Of a DNA stretch of 64,000 nt, positions 56,392-64,000 are shown in pieces; the first letter of the stretch is position 1; the number at the start of each line of letters is the position of its first letter. This DNA is from Acinetobacter baumannii. GTDB taxonomy: Bacteria; Pseudomonadota; Gammaproteobacteria; Pseudomonadales; Moraxellaceae. The notes beneath the pieces are model-generated. The model was given only the letters and a program-made list of their open reading frames with translations, was not told the origin of the DNA and made no database searches. The stretch is from assembly GCF_016508585.1 (NCBI RefSeq), contig NZ_JADVOP010000013.1, positions 31,397-95,396 on the forward strand. The letters are read 5' to 3'. The position numbers and the translations under genes were made by a program.

Positions 56392-57021
56392 ATGAATGCA
56401 TGGAATTTTCAAGAACTAAAAGAGACTCCATCACAAACAGGGGGACCTTATGTTCATATTGGCTTATTGCCTCAACAGGCCAATATTGAAGTGTTTGAAC
56501 ATAATTTTAATCACCAATTGATCAATGACAAAACTCAAGGGCAACGTATCCGTCTGGAAGGTCAAGTGTTTGATGGATTAGGTCTGCCATTAAGAGATGT
56601 CCTGCTGGAAATCTGGCAGGCAGACAGCAATGGTGTTTACCCAAGTCAGGCAGATTCCCAAGGCAAAACCGCAGACCCACATTTTCAAGGTTGGGGGCGT
56701 ACTGGGGCTAATTTTGAAACCGGTTTTTGGCATTTTGAAACCGTAAAACCTGGTGCTGTGCCAGGACGCAAGGGTGCAATTCAAGCACCACATATTGCCG
56801 TGGTGGTGTTTGCACGTGGGATCAATATTGGATTACATACCCGTATTTATTTTGAAGATGAAGGCGAAGCCAATGCCAATGATCCTGTTTTAAACAGTAT
56901 TGAATGGGCAACTCGCCGTCAAACGCTGATTGCCAAACGTACGGAAGTTAATGGCGAAATCGTTTACCGCTTTGATATTCGTATTCAAGGTGAAGATGAA
57001 ACCGTGTTTTTTGATATCTAA
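56392..57021 (+). CDS. pcaG: Protocatechuate 3,4-dioxygenase alpha subunit
   Basis: A 209-residue alpha subunit sharing the PcaH fold but lacking a full set of iron ligands. It completes the active-site pocket (TPSQTGGPYVHIGL near the N-terminus; APHIAVVVFARGI). The ATG at 56392 gives the usual 209 residues; a GTG 9 nt upstream is in frame. It starts 11 nt after pcaH and is the last pca gene before a 492-bp gap. Confidence 0.95.
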   Translation: MNAWNFQELKETPSQTGGPYVHIGLLPQQANIEVFEHNFNHQLINDKTQGQRIRLEGQVFDGLGLPLRDVLLEIWQADSNGVYPSQADSQGKTADPHFQGWGRTGANFETGFWHFETVKPGAVPGRKGAIQAPHIAVVVFARGINIGLHTRIYFEDEGEANANDPVLNSIEWATRRQTLIAKRTEVNGEIVYRFDIRIQGEDETVFFDI

Positions 57022-57513
57022 GTATTTTGTCAAATCGTGCTTTGATCATCATGGAGTTTGATCAATTCATGATTTTCCTCCACGTAAAAAGGGAGGATGA
57101 ACGAGATTTAAGTACATTGGTTTAAAGCATAGGACATTAAAACAGTATCTATATACGGAGTACAGATTATTGAACCTGAGTTCGATAAAAACTCTTGATG
57201 AAATTTAATACTCGGAAACGTCATCCGCAACTGTTTGAGGCAGGACTACCCCTACAAGGTATTGTTTCTGCGATTGATTAAATATGTTGCTGGTGGTTGA
57301 CGAGTTTTGCGGTGAGCAGCGATACCGCTGCGCAAGATGGTTGCTCTTGCGGAGCTTCGCTCCTCATGCCAAAACAAAAGTATGGAGAGCCGCAGGCTGA
57401 TCCTGAAATTGGGTGAAAACTCAGTAAGACTTAATGTTTTTCAATAAGTTAAAGATGTGGTTGCATCGAACTCACGTTATTTATTACAGATCATCTATTA
57501 AGGAAGATGGAAA
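57022..57513. other. Gap of 492 bp between pcaG and quiB
   Basis: No gene. Positions 57276-57470 hold copy B of the dispersed repeat in inverse orientation to copy A. The left 250 bp have no recognisable signal. The ribosome binding site AAGGAAG of quiB is at 57500-57506. Confidence 0.6.
57276..57470 (-). repeat. Dispersed non-coding repeat, copy B
   Basis: Read on the minus strand it matches 26290-26489 (copy A) over almost its whole length, starting with TTCGATGCAACCA (57470 down) and ending at ATTTAATC (57276). The hairpin core is GGAGC (57351-57355), TTC, GCTCC (57359-57363). The match includes many single-base differences, so the copies are not recent duplicates. Confidence 0.7.
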
Positions 57514-58353
57514 ATGAAATTACAAAAAATTGCAGCAGTGATGCTGGCATTGAGCCCGATTTTTACATTGCAAATGACACAAGCACAAACAGTTCCAACT
57601 CGCACTGTTGAATTGTCAGAACTGGCAAAACTTCCAGTGAAAACGATTGTACCGATTACTGCCAAAACTCAAGAACAAGCATTGGCACAAGCCAAAGTGA
57701 CTGCAAGCAATCCCGATGCTGATTTGGCGGAATTCCGCATTGACCTGCTCGAGTTTGCCAATGACAGCAAACAAGTGATTGCTTTGGGGCACCAGCTTAA
57801 GAAGATTTTGGGTACAAAACCAATGATTGCCACGATTCGCACACACAATGAAGGTGGGCAGTTGACCATCACTGATGCGGATTATGCAAAAACTTATCAA
57901 GCATATTTAAAGCAGCCATTTATGGACATGCTGGATGTGGAAATGTTCCGAGATCCACAAGTGGTCAAAAATACAGTAGAACTGGCACATGCCAAAAAAG
58001 TATTGATTGTGATGTCGAATCACGATTTTAAAAAGACCCCCAGTGAAGATGAGATCATTCAACGGTTGCTTAAACAGGATGAACTGGGTGCGGATATTTT
58101 AAAAATCGCAGTGATGCCACAAAGCAAACAAGATGTGTTCACCTTAATGAATGCCACGTTAAAAGTCAGTCAACAATCCAAAAAGCCATTACTGACCATG
58201 TCGATGGGCAAATTAGGCACTATTTCTCGAATTGCTACGGCAAATATGGGGGGAAGCTTTAGTTTCGGCATGATTGGGGAAGCTTCAGCACCCGGTCAAA
58301 TTGATGTAACCCAACTAAAACAGTTATTGAAAACTGTTCAACCTACACCATAA
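57514..58353 (+). CDS. quiB: Secreted type I 3-dehydroquinate dehydratase
   Basis: A 279-residue type I (Schiff-base) dehydroquinase with a signal peptide (KIAAVMLALSPIFTLQMTQAQ, cleaved near residue 25). Catalytic H170 (MSNHDF) and Schiff-base K197 (ILKIAVMP) are 27 residues apart, as are H143 and K170 of E. coli AroD. GEASAPGQ near the end is the substrate loop. It dehydrates 3-dehydroquinate to 3-dehydroshikimate in the periplasm, for catabolism rather than biosynthesis. It is the first of quiBCXA. Confidence 0.93.
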   Translation: MKLQKIAAVMLALSPIFTLQMTQAQTVPTRTVELSELAKLPVKTIVPITAKTQEQALAQAKVTASNPDADLAEFRIDLLEFANDSKQVIALGHQLKKILGTKPMIATIRTHNEGGQLTITDADYAKTYQAYLKQPFMDMLDVEMFRDPQVVKNTVELAHAKKVLIVMSNHDFKKTPSEDEIIQRLLKQDELGADILKIAVMPQSKQDVFTLMNATLKVSQQSKKPLLTMSMGKLGTISRIATANMGGSFSFGMIGEASAPGQIDVTQLKQLLKTVQPTP

Positions 58354-58374
58354 TTTAAAAAGGATTTTTAAGAC

Positions 58375-59835
58375 ATGAAATTGATTTCTTTACGTTTAAG
58401 CGCATTGGCGATAGGGCTTGCAGTTTCTGGTTTAAGCATGGCAGAAAGCTATGTGGTAGACCGTTATCAGGATGACAGTGAAAAAGGTTCACTGCGTTGG
58501 GCAATTGAACAGGCAAATGCCAAACCGACTGAAGCCAGTGAAATATTAATTCAGGCAGTTGGTACAGCACCTTATATCATCAAGGTGAATGCTCCATTAC
58601 CCGAGATTAAAGCACCTGTAAAAATTACGGGAACCCAATGGGCAAAGACAGGTGAATTCATCGCCATTGATGGTTCAAATTATATTAAAGGGACAGGTGT
58701 TGAAGCTTGTCCGGGAGCTGTAGAAGGGCAGTTCGGTACCAATGTGCGTACCACAACTTTACCGGGCTTAGTTTTGCGTGACATCAACGGGGTCACCATT
58801 CAAGGTGTAGAAATTCGCCGTTTCTGTATTGGTATTTTAATGAATCGTGCCAGTAATAACCTGATTCAAAATAACCGCATTATGCATAATTATGGTGGTG
58901 CGGGTGTGATGTTGACAGGAGATGATGGCAAGGGCAATCCAACCGCAACCACCACCAACAACAATAAAGTGCTGAATAATTATTTCCAAGACAATGGCGA
59001 TGGGCTTGAATTAACCCGTGGTGCCGCATTTAACTTGGTTGCAAATAACCACTTTATTTCAACCTCTGCAAATCCAGAGCCTTCACAAGGTATTGAGATT
59101 TTATGGGGCAATGACAATGCCGTGGTGGGCAACAAGTTTGAAAATTATTCAGATGGTTTACAGATCAATTGGGGCAAGCGAAATTATATTGCCTATAACG
59201 AACTGACCAATAACTCGAATGGTTTTAATTTAACAGGCGATGGCAATATTTTTGACAGCAATAAAGTCCATGGTAACCGTGTCGGTATTGCGATTCGTTC
59301 TGAAAAAGATGCCAATGCACACATTACTTTAACGAAAAACCAAATTTGGAATAATGGTCAAGACATCAAGCGTTGTGAAGCGGGCGGTAGTTGCGTACCG
59401 AATCAACGTGTAGGTGCGATTATCTTTGATGTTCCCGGATTGGAACATGCACATTTTGTGGGTTCACGTGGGCATGGGGTGAAAATTGATCCTGCAAACT
59501 TACAGAAAACTTGCCAACAACCGAATCAGCAAGGCTGTAATGCACAACCAAATCAAGGCATTCAGGCACCTCAGTTAAGCTATGCAAAAGGTCAAGTTTC
59601 GGTCGAAGTCAAAGGTCAACCCAATCAACGTTATCAGATTGAGTTCTTTGGAAATACTTCAGCCAATTCAAATGAAGCAGAATTTTATTTAGGTTCGGCT
59701 ATTGCTGCAACGAATGAACAGGGTCTAGCCAAGATTCTATGGAAACCGACCAATAAAGTCGCATCTATTACCGCAAATATTACAGACCGTTTGGGTGCAA
59801 CGTCTGAACTCAGTTCAGCTGTGAAATTAAAATAA
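58375..59835 (+). CDS. quiC: Periplasmic 3-dehydroshikimate dehydratase
   Basis: A 486-residue protein with a signal peptide (LSALAIGLAVSGLSMA-ES, near residue 23) and a parallel beta-helix body rich in asparagine ladders (NRASNNLIQNNRIMHNYGG; GNKFENYSDGLQI). This is the beta-helical dehydroshikimate dehydratase type known from Acinetobacter, unlike the TIM-barrel AsbF/QuiC types elsewhere. It makes protocatechuate from 3-dehydroshikimate, linking the qui and pca halves. It follows quiB by 21 nt. Confidence 0.92.
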   Translation: MKLISLRLSALAIGLAVSGLSMAESYVVDRYQDDSEKGSLRWAIEQANAKPTEASEILIQAVGTAPYIIKVNAPLPEIKAPVKITGTQWAKTGEFIAIDGSNYIKGTGVEACPGAVEGQFGTNVRTTTLPGLVLRDINGVTIQGVEIRRFCIGILMNRASNNLIQNNRIMHNYGGAGVMLTGDDGKGNPTATTTNNNKVLNNYFQDNGDGLELTRGAAFNLVANNHFISTSANPEPSQGIEILWGNDNAVVGNKFENYSDGLQINWGKRNYIAYNELTNNSNGFNLTGDGNIFDSNKVHGNRVGIAIRSEKDANAHITLTKNQIWNNGQDIKRCEAGGSCVPNQRVGAIIFDVPGLEHAHFVGSRGHGVKIDPANLQKTCQQPNQQGCNAQPNQGIQAPQLSYAKGQVSVEVKGQPNQRYQIEFFGNTSANSNEAEFYLGSAIAATNEQGLAKILWKPTNKVASITANITDRLGATSELSSAVKLK

Positions 59836-59848
59836 TAAGGGGCTGGGA

Positions 59849-61177
59849 ATGAATTCAAAAAGATTTTTACTCAAACTGAGTTGCTTAACTGTTGCACTTT
59901 GTAGTGTACAACACAGCTTTGCAGATCAACCGTGGTCACAGGATCGTCAGTGGTTGTTAGGCGATTGGAATGGTCAACGCCAACAACTGGAAAAGCAAGG
60001 CTATAAATTTACAGCGTCTATCATGAGTCAAGCAGCCACCAATTTAGATGGCGGTTATAACGACAGCAATACTTTTAAAAATGCAGCTCAACTGGCGTTA
60101 GGTGCAAATTTTGATTTAGAGAAAATTGCAGGTTGGGAAAATACCACTGCCAATATTTTAATCACCAAGCGTGATGGCAATGCTTTGACTTTGGAGCGTA
60201 TAAAAGATCCGCGTTCAAGTGCTTTGGGAAATTCACAAGAAATTTATGGGCGGGGTAAAATTTGGCGTCTGACCCAAGCGTGGATCAAAAAGGGATTTGC
60301 TGACAATACAGTTCAATTCAAGATTGGACGTATGGGCATGTCGGACGACTTTAATGGTTCGCAATGTGAATTCCAGAATTTATTACTGTGCGGTGGGCAG
60401 CTTGGAAAATCCATTGGTTCAATCTGGTACAACTTACCTGTAGGCTTGTGGGGAACCAATGTTAAATATCAATTTGCCCCAGAGTGGACACTGGGTGTCG
60501 GTGTCTATGAAGTCAATCCAGACAATATTAAAACCGCCAAAAACAGCGATGGTTTTAATCTGGACATGAATAACGTTAAGGGTGCAACCATTCCAGTCGA
60601 ACTGGCATGGCGACCAAAACTTGCAGTATTTGATGGTTTGGCAGGTGAATATAAAGTCGGTGCGTTGTATTCGACTGCTGAAGCCAATGATATTGCGACC
60701 ACGGGTAAAGTACATGAGGGTAAACACAGTTTTTGGTTAAATGCACAACAACAACTAAGCAAAAAAAATAATGATCCTAAACGTGGTCTATATGCCAGCT
60801 TGAATGTCGTAGTGAATGACAAAGCGACCACAGCAGTCCAAAGCACACAACAGTTGGCGCTTTGGTACAAAGGACCATTTGATGGTCGTCCAAATGATTC
60901 TATTGGTTTCGGTATTGCCAATTATGTGGTCAATGATCGTTATAAAGATCGTCAAATTGCGCTGAATAATAGTCGAGGTTATGACGAATACGATGCATTT
61001 GCAGCAGACTATGTTCCTGTTCAGCGTGATGAGTTAAATATCGAGCTGAACTATACCTACCAATGGTCACCAGCGGTCATGCTCAGACCCAACCTACAAT
61101 ATATTCATCAACCCGCGGGTGTTAAAGAAGTGGATGATGCATGGGTTGCAGGTTTAAGCATGCGTGTAAATTTCTAA
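59849..61177 (+). CDS. quiX: OprB-family porin for quinate/shikimate
   Basis: A 442-residue outer-membrane protein. The signal peptide ends near SFA-DQ (residue 25). The OprB-like start is WLLGDWNGQRQQLEKQGYKF, and the barrel ends in the aromatic C-terminus GLSMRVNF. By place in the quiBCXA set it is the porin for quinate or shikimate; the substrate is from context. It starts 13 nt after quiC with AAGGGG upstream. Confidence 0.9.
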   Translation: MNSKRFLLKLSCLTVALCSVQHSFADQPWSQDRQWLLGDWNGQRQQLEKQGYKFTASIMSQAATNLDGGYNDSNTFKNAAQLALGANFDLEKIAGWENTTANILITKRDGNALTLERIKDPRSSALGNSQEIYGRGKIWRLTQAWIKKGFADNTVQFKIGRMGMSDDFNGSQCEFQNLLLCGGQLGKSIGSIWYNLPVGLWGTNVKYQFAPEWTLGVGVYEVNPDNIKTAKNSDGFNLDMNNVKGATIPVELAWRPKLAVFDGLAGEYKVGALYSTAEANDIATTGKVHEGKHSFWLNAQQQLSKKNNDPKRGLYASLNVVVNDKATTAVQSTQQLALWYKGPFDGRPNDSIGFGIANYVVNDRYKDRQIALNNSRGYDEYDAFAADYVPVQRDELNIELNYTYQWSPAVMLRPNLQYIHQPAGVKEVDDAWVAGLSMRVNF

Positions 61178-61193
61178 TCTAGGAGTATGATGT

Positions 61194-63617
61194 ATGTCTG
61201 AATCTTCGAACTCACATACCATACTGAAAATATGGTGTTTTATTTTGGCATTGGCTTTACTCCTCACAGGACTGTTTTTTACAGTGGGTGGCGTGAAGTT
61301 GGTGACATTAGGGGGATCATGGTATTTCGTGATCTCAGGTGTATTGACCTTAGTTTCAGCTGTTTTGATTTTTAAGAAAAAAGCCTTGGGTGTTGCGGTT
61401 TTCAGTTTGGTCTTTATCGGCACACTGATTTGGGCTTTGTTTGATGCAGGTTGGGCGTTTTGGCCTTTATTCTCACGATTGATGTTCCCGGCAGGTTTAT
61501 TTGCAGCATTGATGTTTAGTTTACCTGCAATTCGCCGTTATCAAGCTCAACCCAGTATGGGTTTACCGGCTTATGGCTTAGGTGTTGTAACTGTTGTCGG
61601 TATGCTGATTGGACTTTATCAGATGTTCCAACCGCATCCCACTGTTGCTGCAACGGGGCAGGCATTGCCATTGGTTCCTGTAAAAACAGACATGAAACAA
61701 ACCAACTGGCAACATTATGGGCAGGATGCAGGTGGAAGCCGTTTCGCTGCATTGGATCAAATCACTCGAGACAATGTACATCAGTTAAAAGAAGTATGGC
61801 GCTTCCGTACAGGTGATTTTACAACAGGCACAGGCAATGGTGCTGAAGATCAAATGACCCCATTGCAGGTTGGCAATAAAATCTACTTATGTACACCACA
61901 CAACAATATTTTTGCCCTAGAGGCGGATTCAGGAAAACAGCTTTGGAAAGCTGAAGTGAATTCTAAATCTGATGCCTGGGAGCGTTGCCGTGGTGTGGCT
62001 TATTTTGATTCAACCCAGGCATTGGTTCAGCCAACTTTGGCAGGTGCTACGCCAGTGCAGGCTGTAGCAAACAATACCTCTTGTTTACGTCGTGTTTATA
62101 CCAATACACCTGATGGGCGTTTAATTGCAGTCAATGCAGACACTGGTGAACGTTGTAAAGATTTTGGCGTGGATGGAACCGTAGACTTACTCAAAGGTCT
62201 GGGAGAAGGAACCACTGCACCAAGATTTGAAGTGACTTCAGCACCCACCATCGCAGGTACAGTGATTGTTGTAGGGAGCCGTATTGCTGATAACTTTGCA
62301 GCAGATATGCCGGGTGGTGTGATCCGGGCTTATGACGTGATTACAGGACAGTTACGATGGGCTTTTGATCCACGTAACCCAGAGCCAAATTATGTATTAA
62401 AAGAAGGTGAAACTTACAAACGCAGTTCTGCAAACTCATGGGCAGCAATGTCATATGATCCACAAATGAATACGGTATTTTTGCCGATGGGCAGTTCATC
62501 TGTCGATGTTTGGGGAGGCAACCGCCAACCTTTGGATCATAAATACAATTCATCTGTCTTGGCTTTGGATGCGACGACTGGTCAAGAAAAGTGGGTCTAT
62601 CAAACCGTTCATAATGATTTATGGGACTTTGATTTACCGATGCAGCCTAGTTTGGTCGATTTCCCAATGAAAGATGGTTCAAATAAACCTGCTGTGGTGA
62701 TTGGAACTAAATCGGGGCAGTTCTTCGTCTTGGATCGTTTAACAGGAAAGCCTTTAACCAAAGTAATTGAGCAACCTGTCAAGCCGGCAGATATTCAAGG
62801 TGAGCAATATAGTCCAACCCAACCTCGCTCTGTTGAAATGCCACAAATTGGCAATCAAACCTTAACAGAATCAGATATGTGGGGTGCTACACCATTTGAT
62901 CAACTGATGTGTCGCATCAACTTTAAATCAATGCGCTACGAGGGATTATTTACTGCGCCTGGTAAAGACATGTCATTGAGTTTCCCAGGTTCGCTTGGTG
63001 GCATGAACTGGGGAAGTATTGCTTTTGATCCAAGCCATCAATATATGTTTGTCAATGACATGCGTTTGGGCTTATGGATTAAACTGATTGAGCAGACGCC
63101 AGAAGATCTTGCCCTTGAAGCGAATGGGGGTGAAAAAGTAAATACCGGTATGGGCGCTGTGCCAATGAAAGGGACGCCGTATAAAGTCGATAAAAACCGT
63201 TTCTGGTCGAAGTTGAATATTCCTTGTCAGAAGCCGCCATATGGCACTATGACCGCGATTGATATGAAAACCCGTCAAATTGCATGGCAAGTTCCGATGG
63301 GAACTGTCGAAGACACAGGACCACTTGGGATCAAAATGGGACTTAAAGTGCCAATAGGTATGCCAACTATTGGTGGACCGATGGCGACTCAAGGAGGATT
63401 GGTCTTCTTTGCTGCAACACAAGACTATTATCTGAGAGCATTGGATTCTTCAACAGGCAAAGAGTTGTGGAAATCACGTTTACCTGTAGGTAGTCAGGCT
63501 ACACCGATCAGTTATGTTTCACCTAAAAATGGCAAACAGTATGTCATGATCACTGCCGGTGGAGCACGTCAATCACCTGATCATGGAGATTACGTGATTG
63601 CTTATAGTTTGAATTAA
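61194..63617 (+). CDS. quiA: PQQ-dependent quinate/shikimate dehydrogenase
   Basis: An 807-residue membrane-bound quinoprotein. Residues 10-145 contain about five hydrophobic spans that anchor it in the inner membrane and pass electrons to ubiquinone. The periplasmic eight-bladed propeller begins at NWQHYGQDAGGSRFAALDQI, with blade motifs such as ALEADSGKQLWKAEV and ALDATTGQEKWVYQT. It oxidises quinate or shikimate to the 3-dehydro form. It is similar to membrane glucose dehydrogenase, but the qui context decides. PQQ must be made by genes outside this window. It is the last gene of the operon. Confidence 0.93.
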   Translation: MSESSNSHTILKIWCFILALALLLTGLFFTVGGVKLVTLGGSWYFVISGVLTLVSAVLIFKKKALGVAVFSLVFIGTLIWALFDAGWAFWPLFSRLMFPAGLFAALMFSLPAIRRYQAQPSMGLPAYGLGVVTVVGMLIGLYQMFQPHPTVAATGQALPLVPVKTDMKQTNWQHYGQDAGGSRFAALDQITRDNVHQLKEVWRFRTGDFTTGTGNGAEDQMTPLQVGNKIYLCTPHNNIFALEADSGKQLWKAEVNSKSDAWERCRGVAYFDSTQALVQPTLAGATPVQAVANNTSCLRRVYTNTPDGRLIAVNADTGERCKDFGVDGTVDLLKGLGEGTTAPRFEVTSAPTIAGTVIVVGSRIADNFAADMPGGVIRAYDVITGQLRWAFDPRNPEPNYVLKEGETYKRSSANSWAAMSYDPQMNTVFLPMGSSSVDVWGGNRQPLDHKYNSSVLALDATTGQEKWVYQTVHNDLWDFDLPMQPSLVDFPMKDGSNKPAVVIGTKSGQFFVLDRLTGKPLTKVIEQPVKPADIQGEQYSPTQPRSVEMPQIGNQTLTESDMWGATPFDQLMCRINFKSMRYEGLFTAPGKDMSLSFPGSLGGMNWGSIAFDPSHQYMFVNDMRLGLWIKLIEQTPEDLALEANGGEKVNTGMGAVPMKGTPYKVDKNRFWSKLNIPCQKPPYGTMTAIDMKTRQIAWQVPMGTVEDTGPLGIKMGLKVPIGMPTIGGPMATQGGLVFFAATQDYYLRALDSSTGKELWKSRLPVGSQATPISYVSPKNGKQYVMITAGGARQSPDHGDYVIAYSLN

Positions 63618-63636
63618 ACGCTTTAAGCTATTTTAG

Positions 63637-63674
63637 AATAAAGCTGCACGCATTGGGTTGCAGCTTTATTTTTT
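63637..63674 (+). terminator. Rho-independent terminator of the pca-qui operon
   Basis: AATAAAGCTGCA (63637-63648) and TGCAGCTTTATT (63659-63670) form a perfect 12-bp stem with a 10-nt loop, followed by six T. It lies 20 bp after the quiA stop. Confidence 0.9.
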
Positions 63675-64000
63675 ACTTAGAAAAATCTATCGATCTTTTG
63701 AGACAATCGCTGAGGCACTTTAGACTTGCCTAACGATCATTTCAACAATCAAATAGTACATGGGTTTTCATGGTTGATTAAGCTTTATAGAATAGGGAGC
63801 GCTGTCTAAACCGCATATTTTTGTAAAATAAATTTTGGGATAAGGTGTATTCAATTCAAAAATCCTATATTTCAATATGGCTCCAAACTTAATTATCAGA
63901 ATAAATTTTTTACTGAATAAATCAAGTGAAATAATAATTAAAAAAATGTGTATTTTTTGAATACATTTTTAATTTAACCAAAAAGACAATTAATTTAGAT
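63675..64000. other. AT-rich sequence to the window end
   Basis: No open frame of convincing length or character, and no repeat recognised. It becomes very AT-rich after about 63820, as a promoter region of a gene beyond the window might. Confidence 0.4.

Overview
The window looks like a chromosomal segment of an Acinetobacter species (Gammaproteobacteria, Moraxellaceae). The strongest evidence is an uninterrupted pcaU-pcaIJFBDKCHG-quiBCXA cluster at 48032-63617, in the gene order known from Acinetobacter baylyi ADP1. The AT-rich sequence, a complete mdc malonate decarboxylase operon with MdcL/MdcM transporters, and an orphan vgrG cassette all fit. I did no database search; family calls come from motifs, lengths and gene order.

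Layout. (1) 1-6152 is the right end of an integrated island. It holds the C-terminal part of a PD-(D/E)xK protein, a large Cap4/DUF4297-like nuclease plus STAND-type NTPase that appears split by a frameshift, a P4-type tyrosine integrase that is also frameshifted, and a displaced 3' end of a tRNA-Ser-like gene as probable attachment site. (2) 6153-10994 is ordinary core: an FAD oxidoreductase with an Rrf2 regulator, a YbdG-like MscS channel and a glutathione S-transferase. (3) 11089-17470 is a ketone-body module: scoAB CoA transferase, LysR regulator, GntP-family permease, 3-hydroxybutyrate dehydrogenase and a hydroxyacyl-CoA/carnitine dehydrogenase-like gene. (4) 18170-22707 has a LysR/SDR divergent pair and a dsdA/dsdC-like divergent pair. 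(5) 23122-29472 has a Fur-box-preceded TonB receptor with an EF-hand partner, and a lipoprotein sulfatase with its own lipoprotein formylglycine-generating enzyme. (6) 29954-38239 is the malonate decarboxylase operon mdcABCDEGHLM with mdcR facing it. (7) 38601-47894 is a type VI secretion cassette: VgrG, DUF4123 adaptor, VasX-like membrane-active effector and four tandem immunity-like membrane proteins. (8) 48032-63617 is the protocatechuate/quinate supraoperon.

How the genes work together. Quinate and shikimate enter through QuiX and are converted in the periplasm by QuiA, QuiB and QuiC to protocatechuate. PcaK imports this, and PcaHG, PcaB, PcaC, PcaD, PcaIJ and PcaF degrade it to succinyl-CoA and acetyl-CoA. 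Malonate enters by MdcLM and is decarboxylated on the MdcACDE-MdcH complex, whose prosthetic group is made by MdcB and attached by MdcG. 3-Hydroxybutyrate is imported, oxidised and activated by ScoAB.

The most unusual parts are the nuclease-STAND island at the left edge, the tandem immunity array with conserved ends and divergent membrane segments, and a non-coding dispersed repeat of about 200-400 bp with at least two clear and two decayed copies. One copy separates pcaG from quiB.
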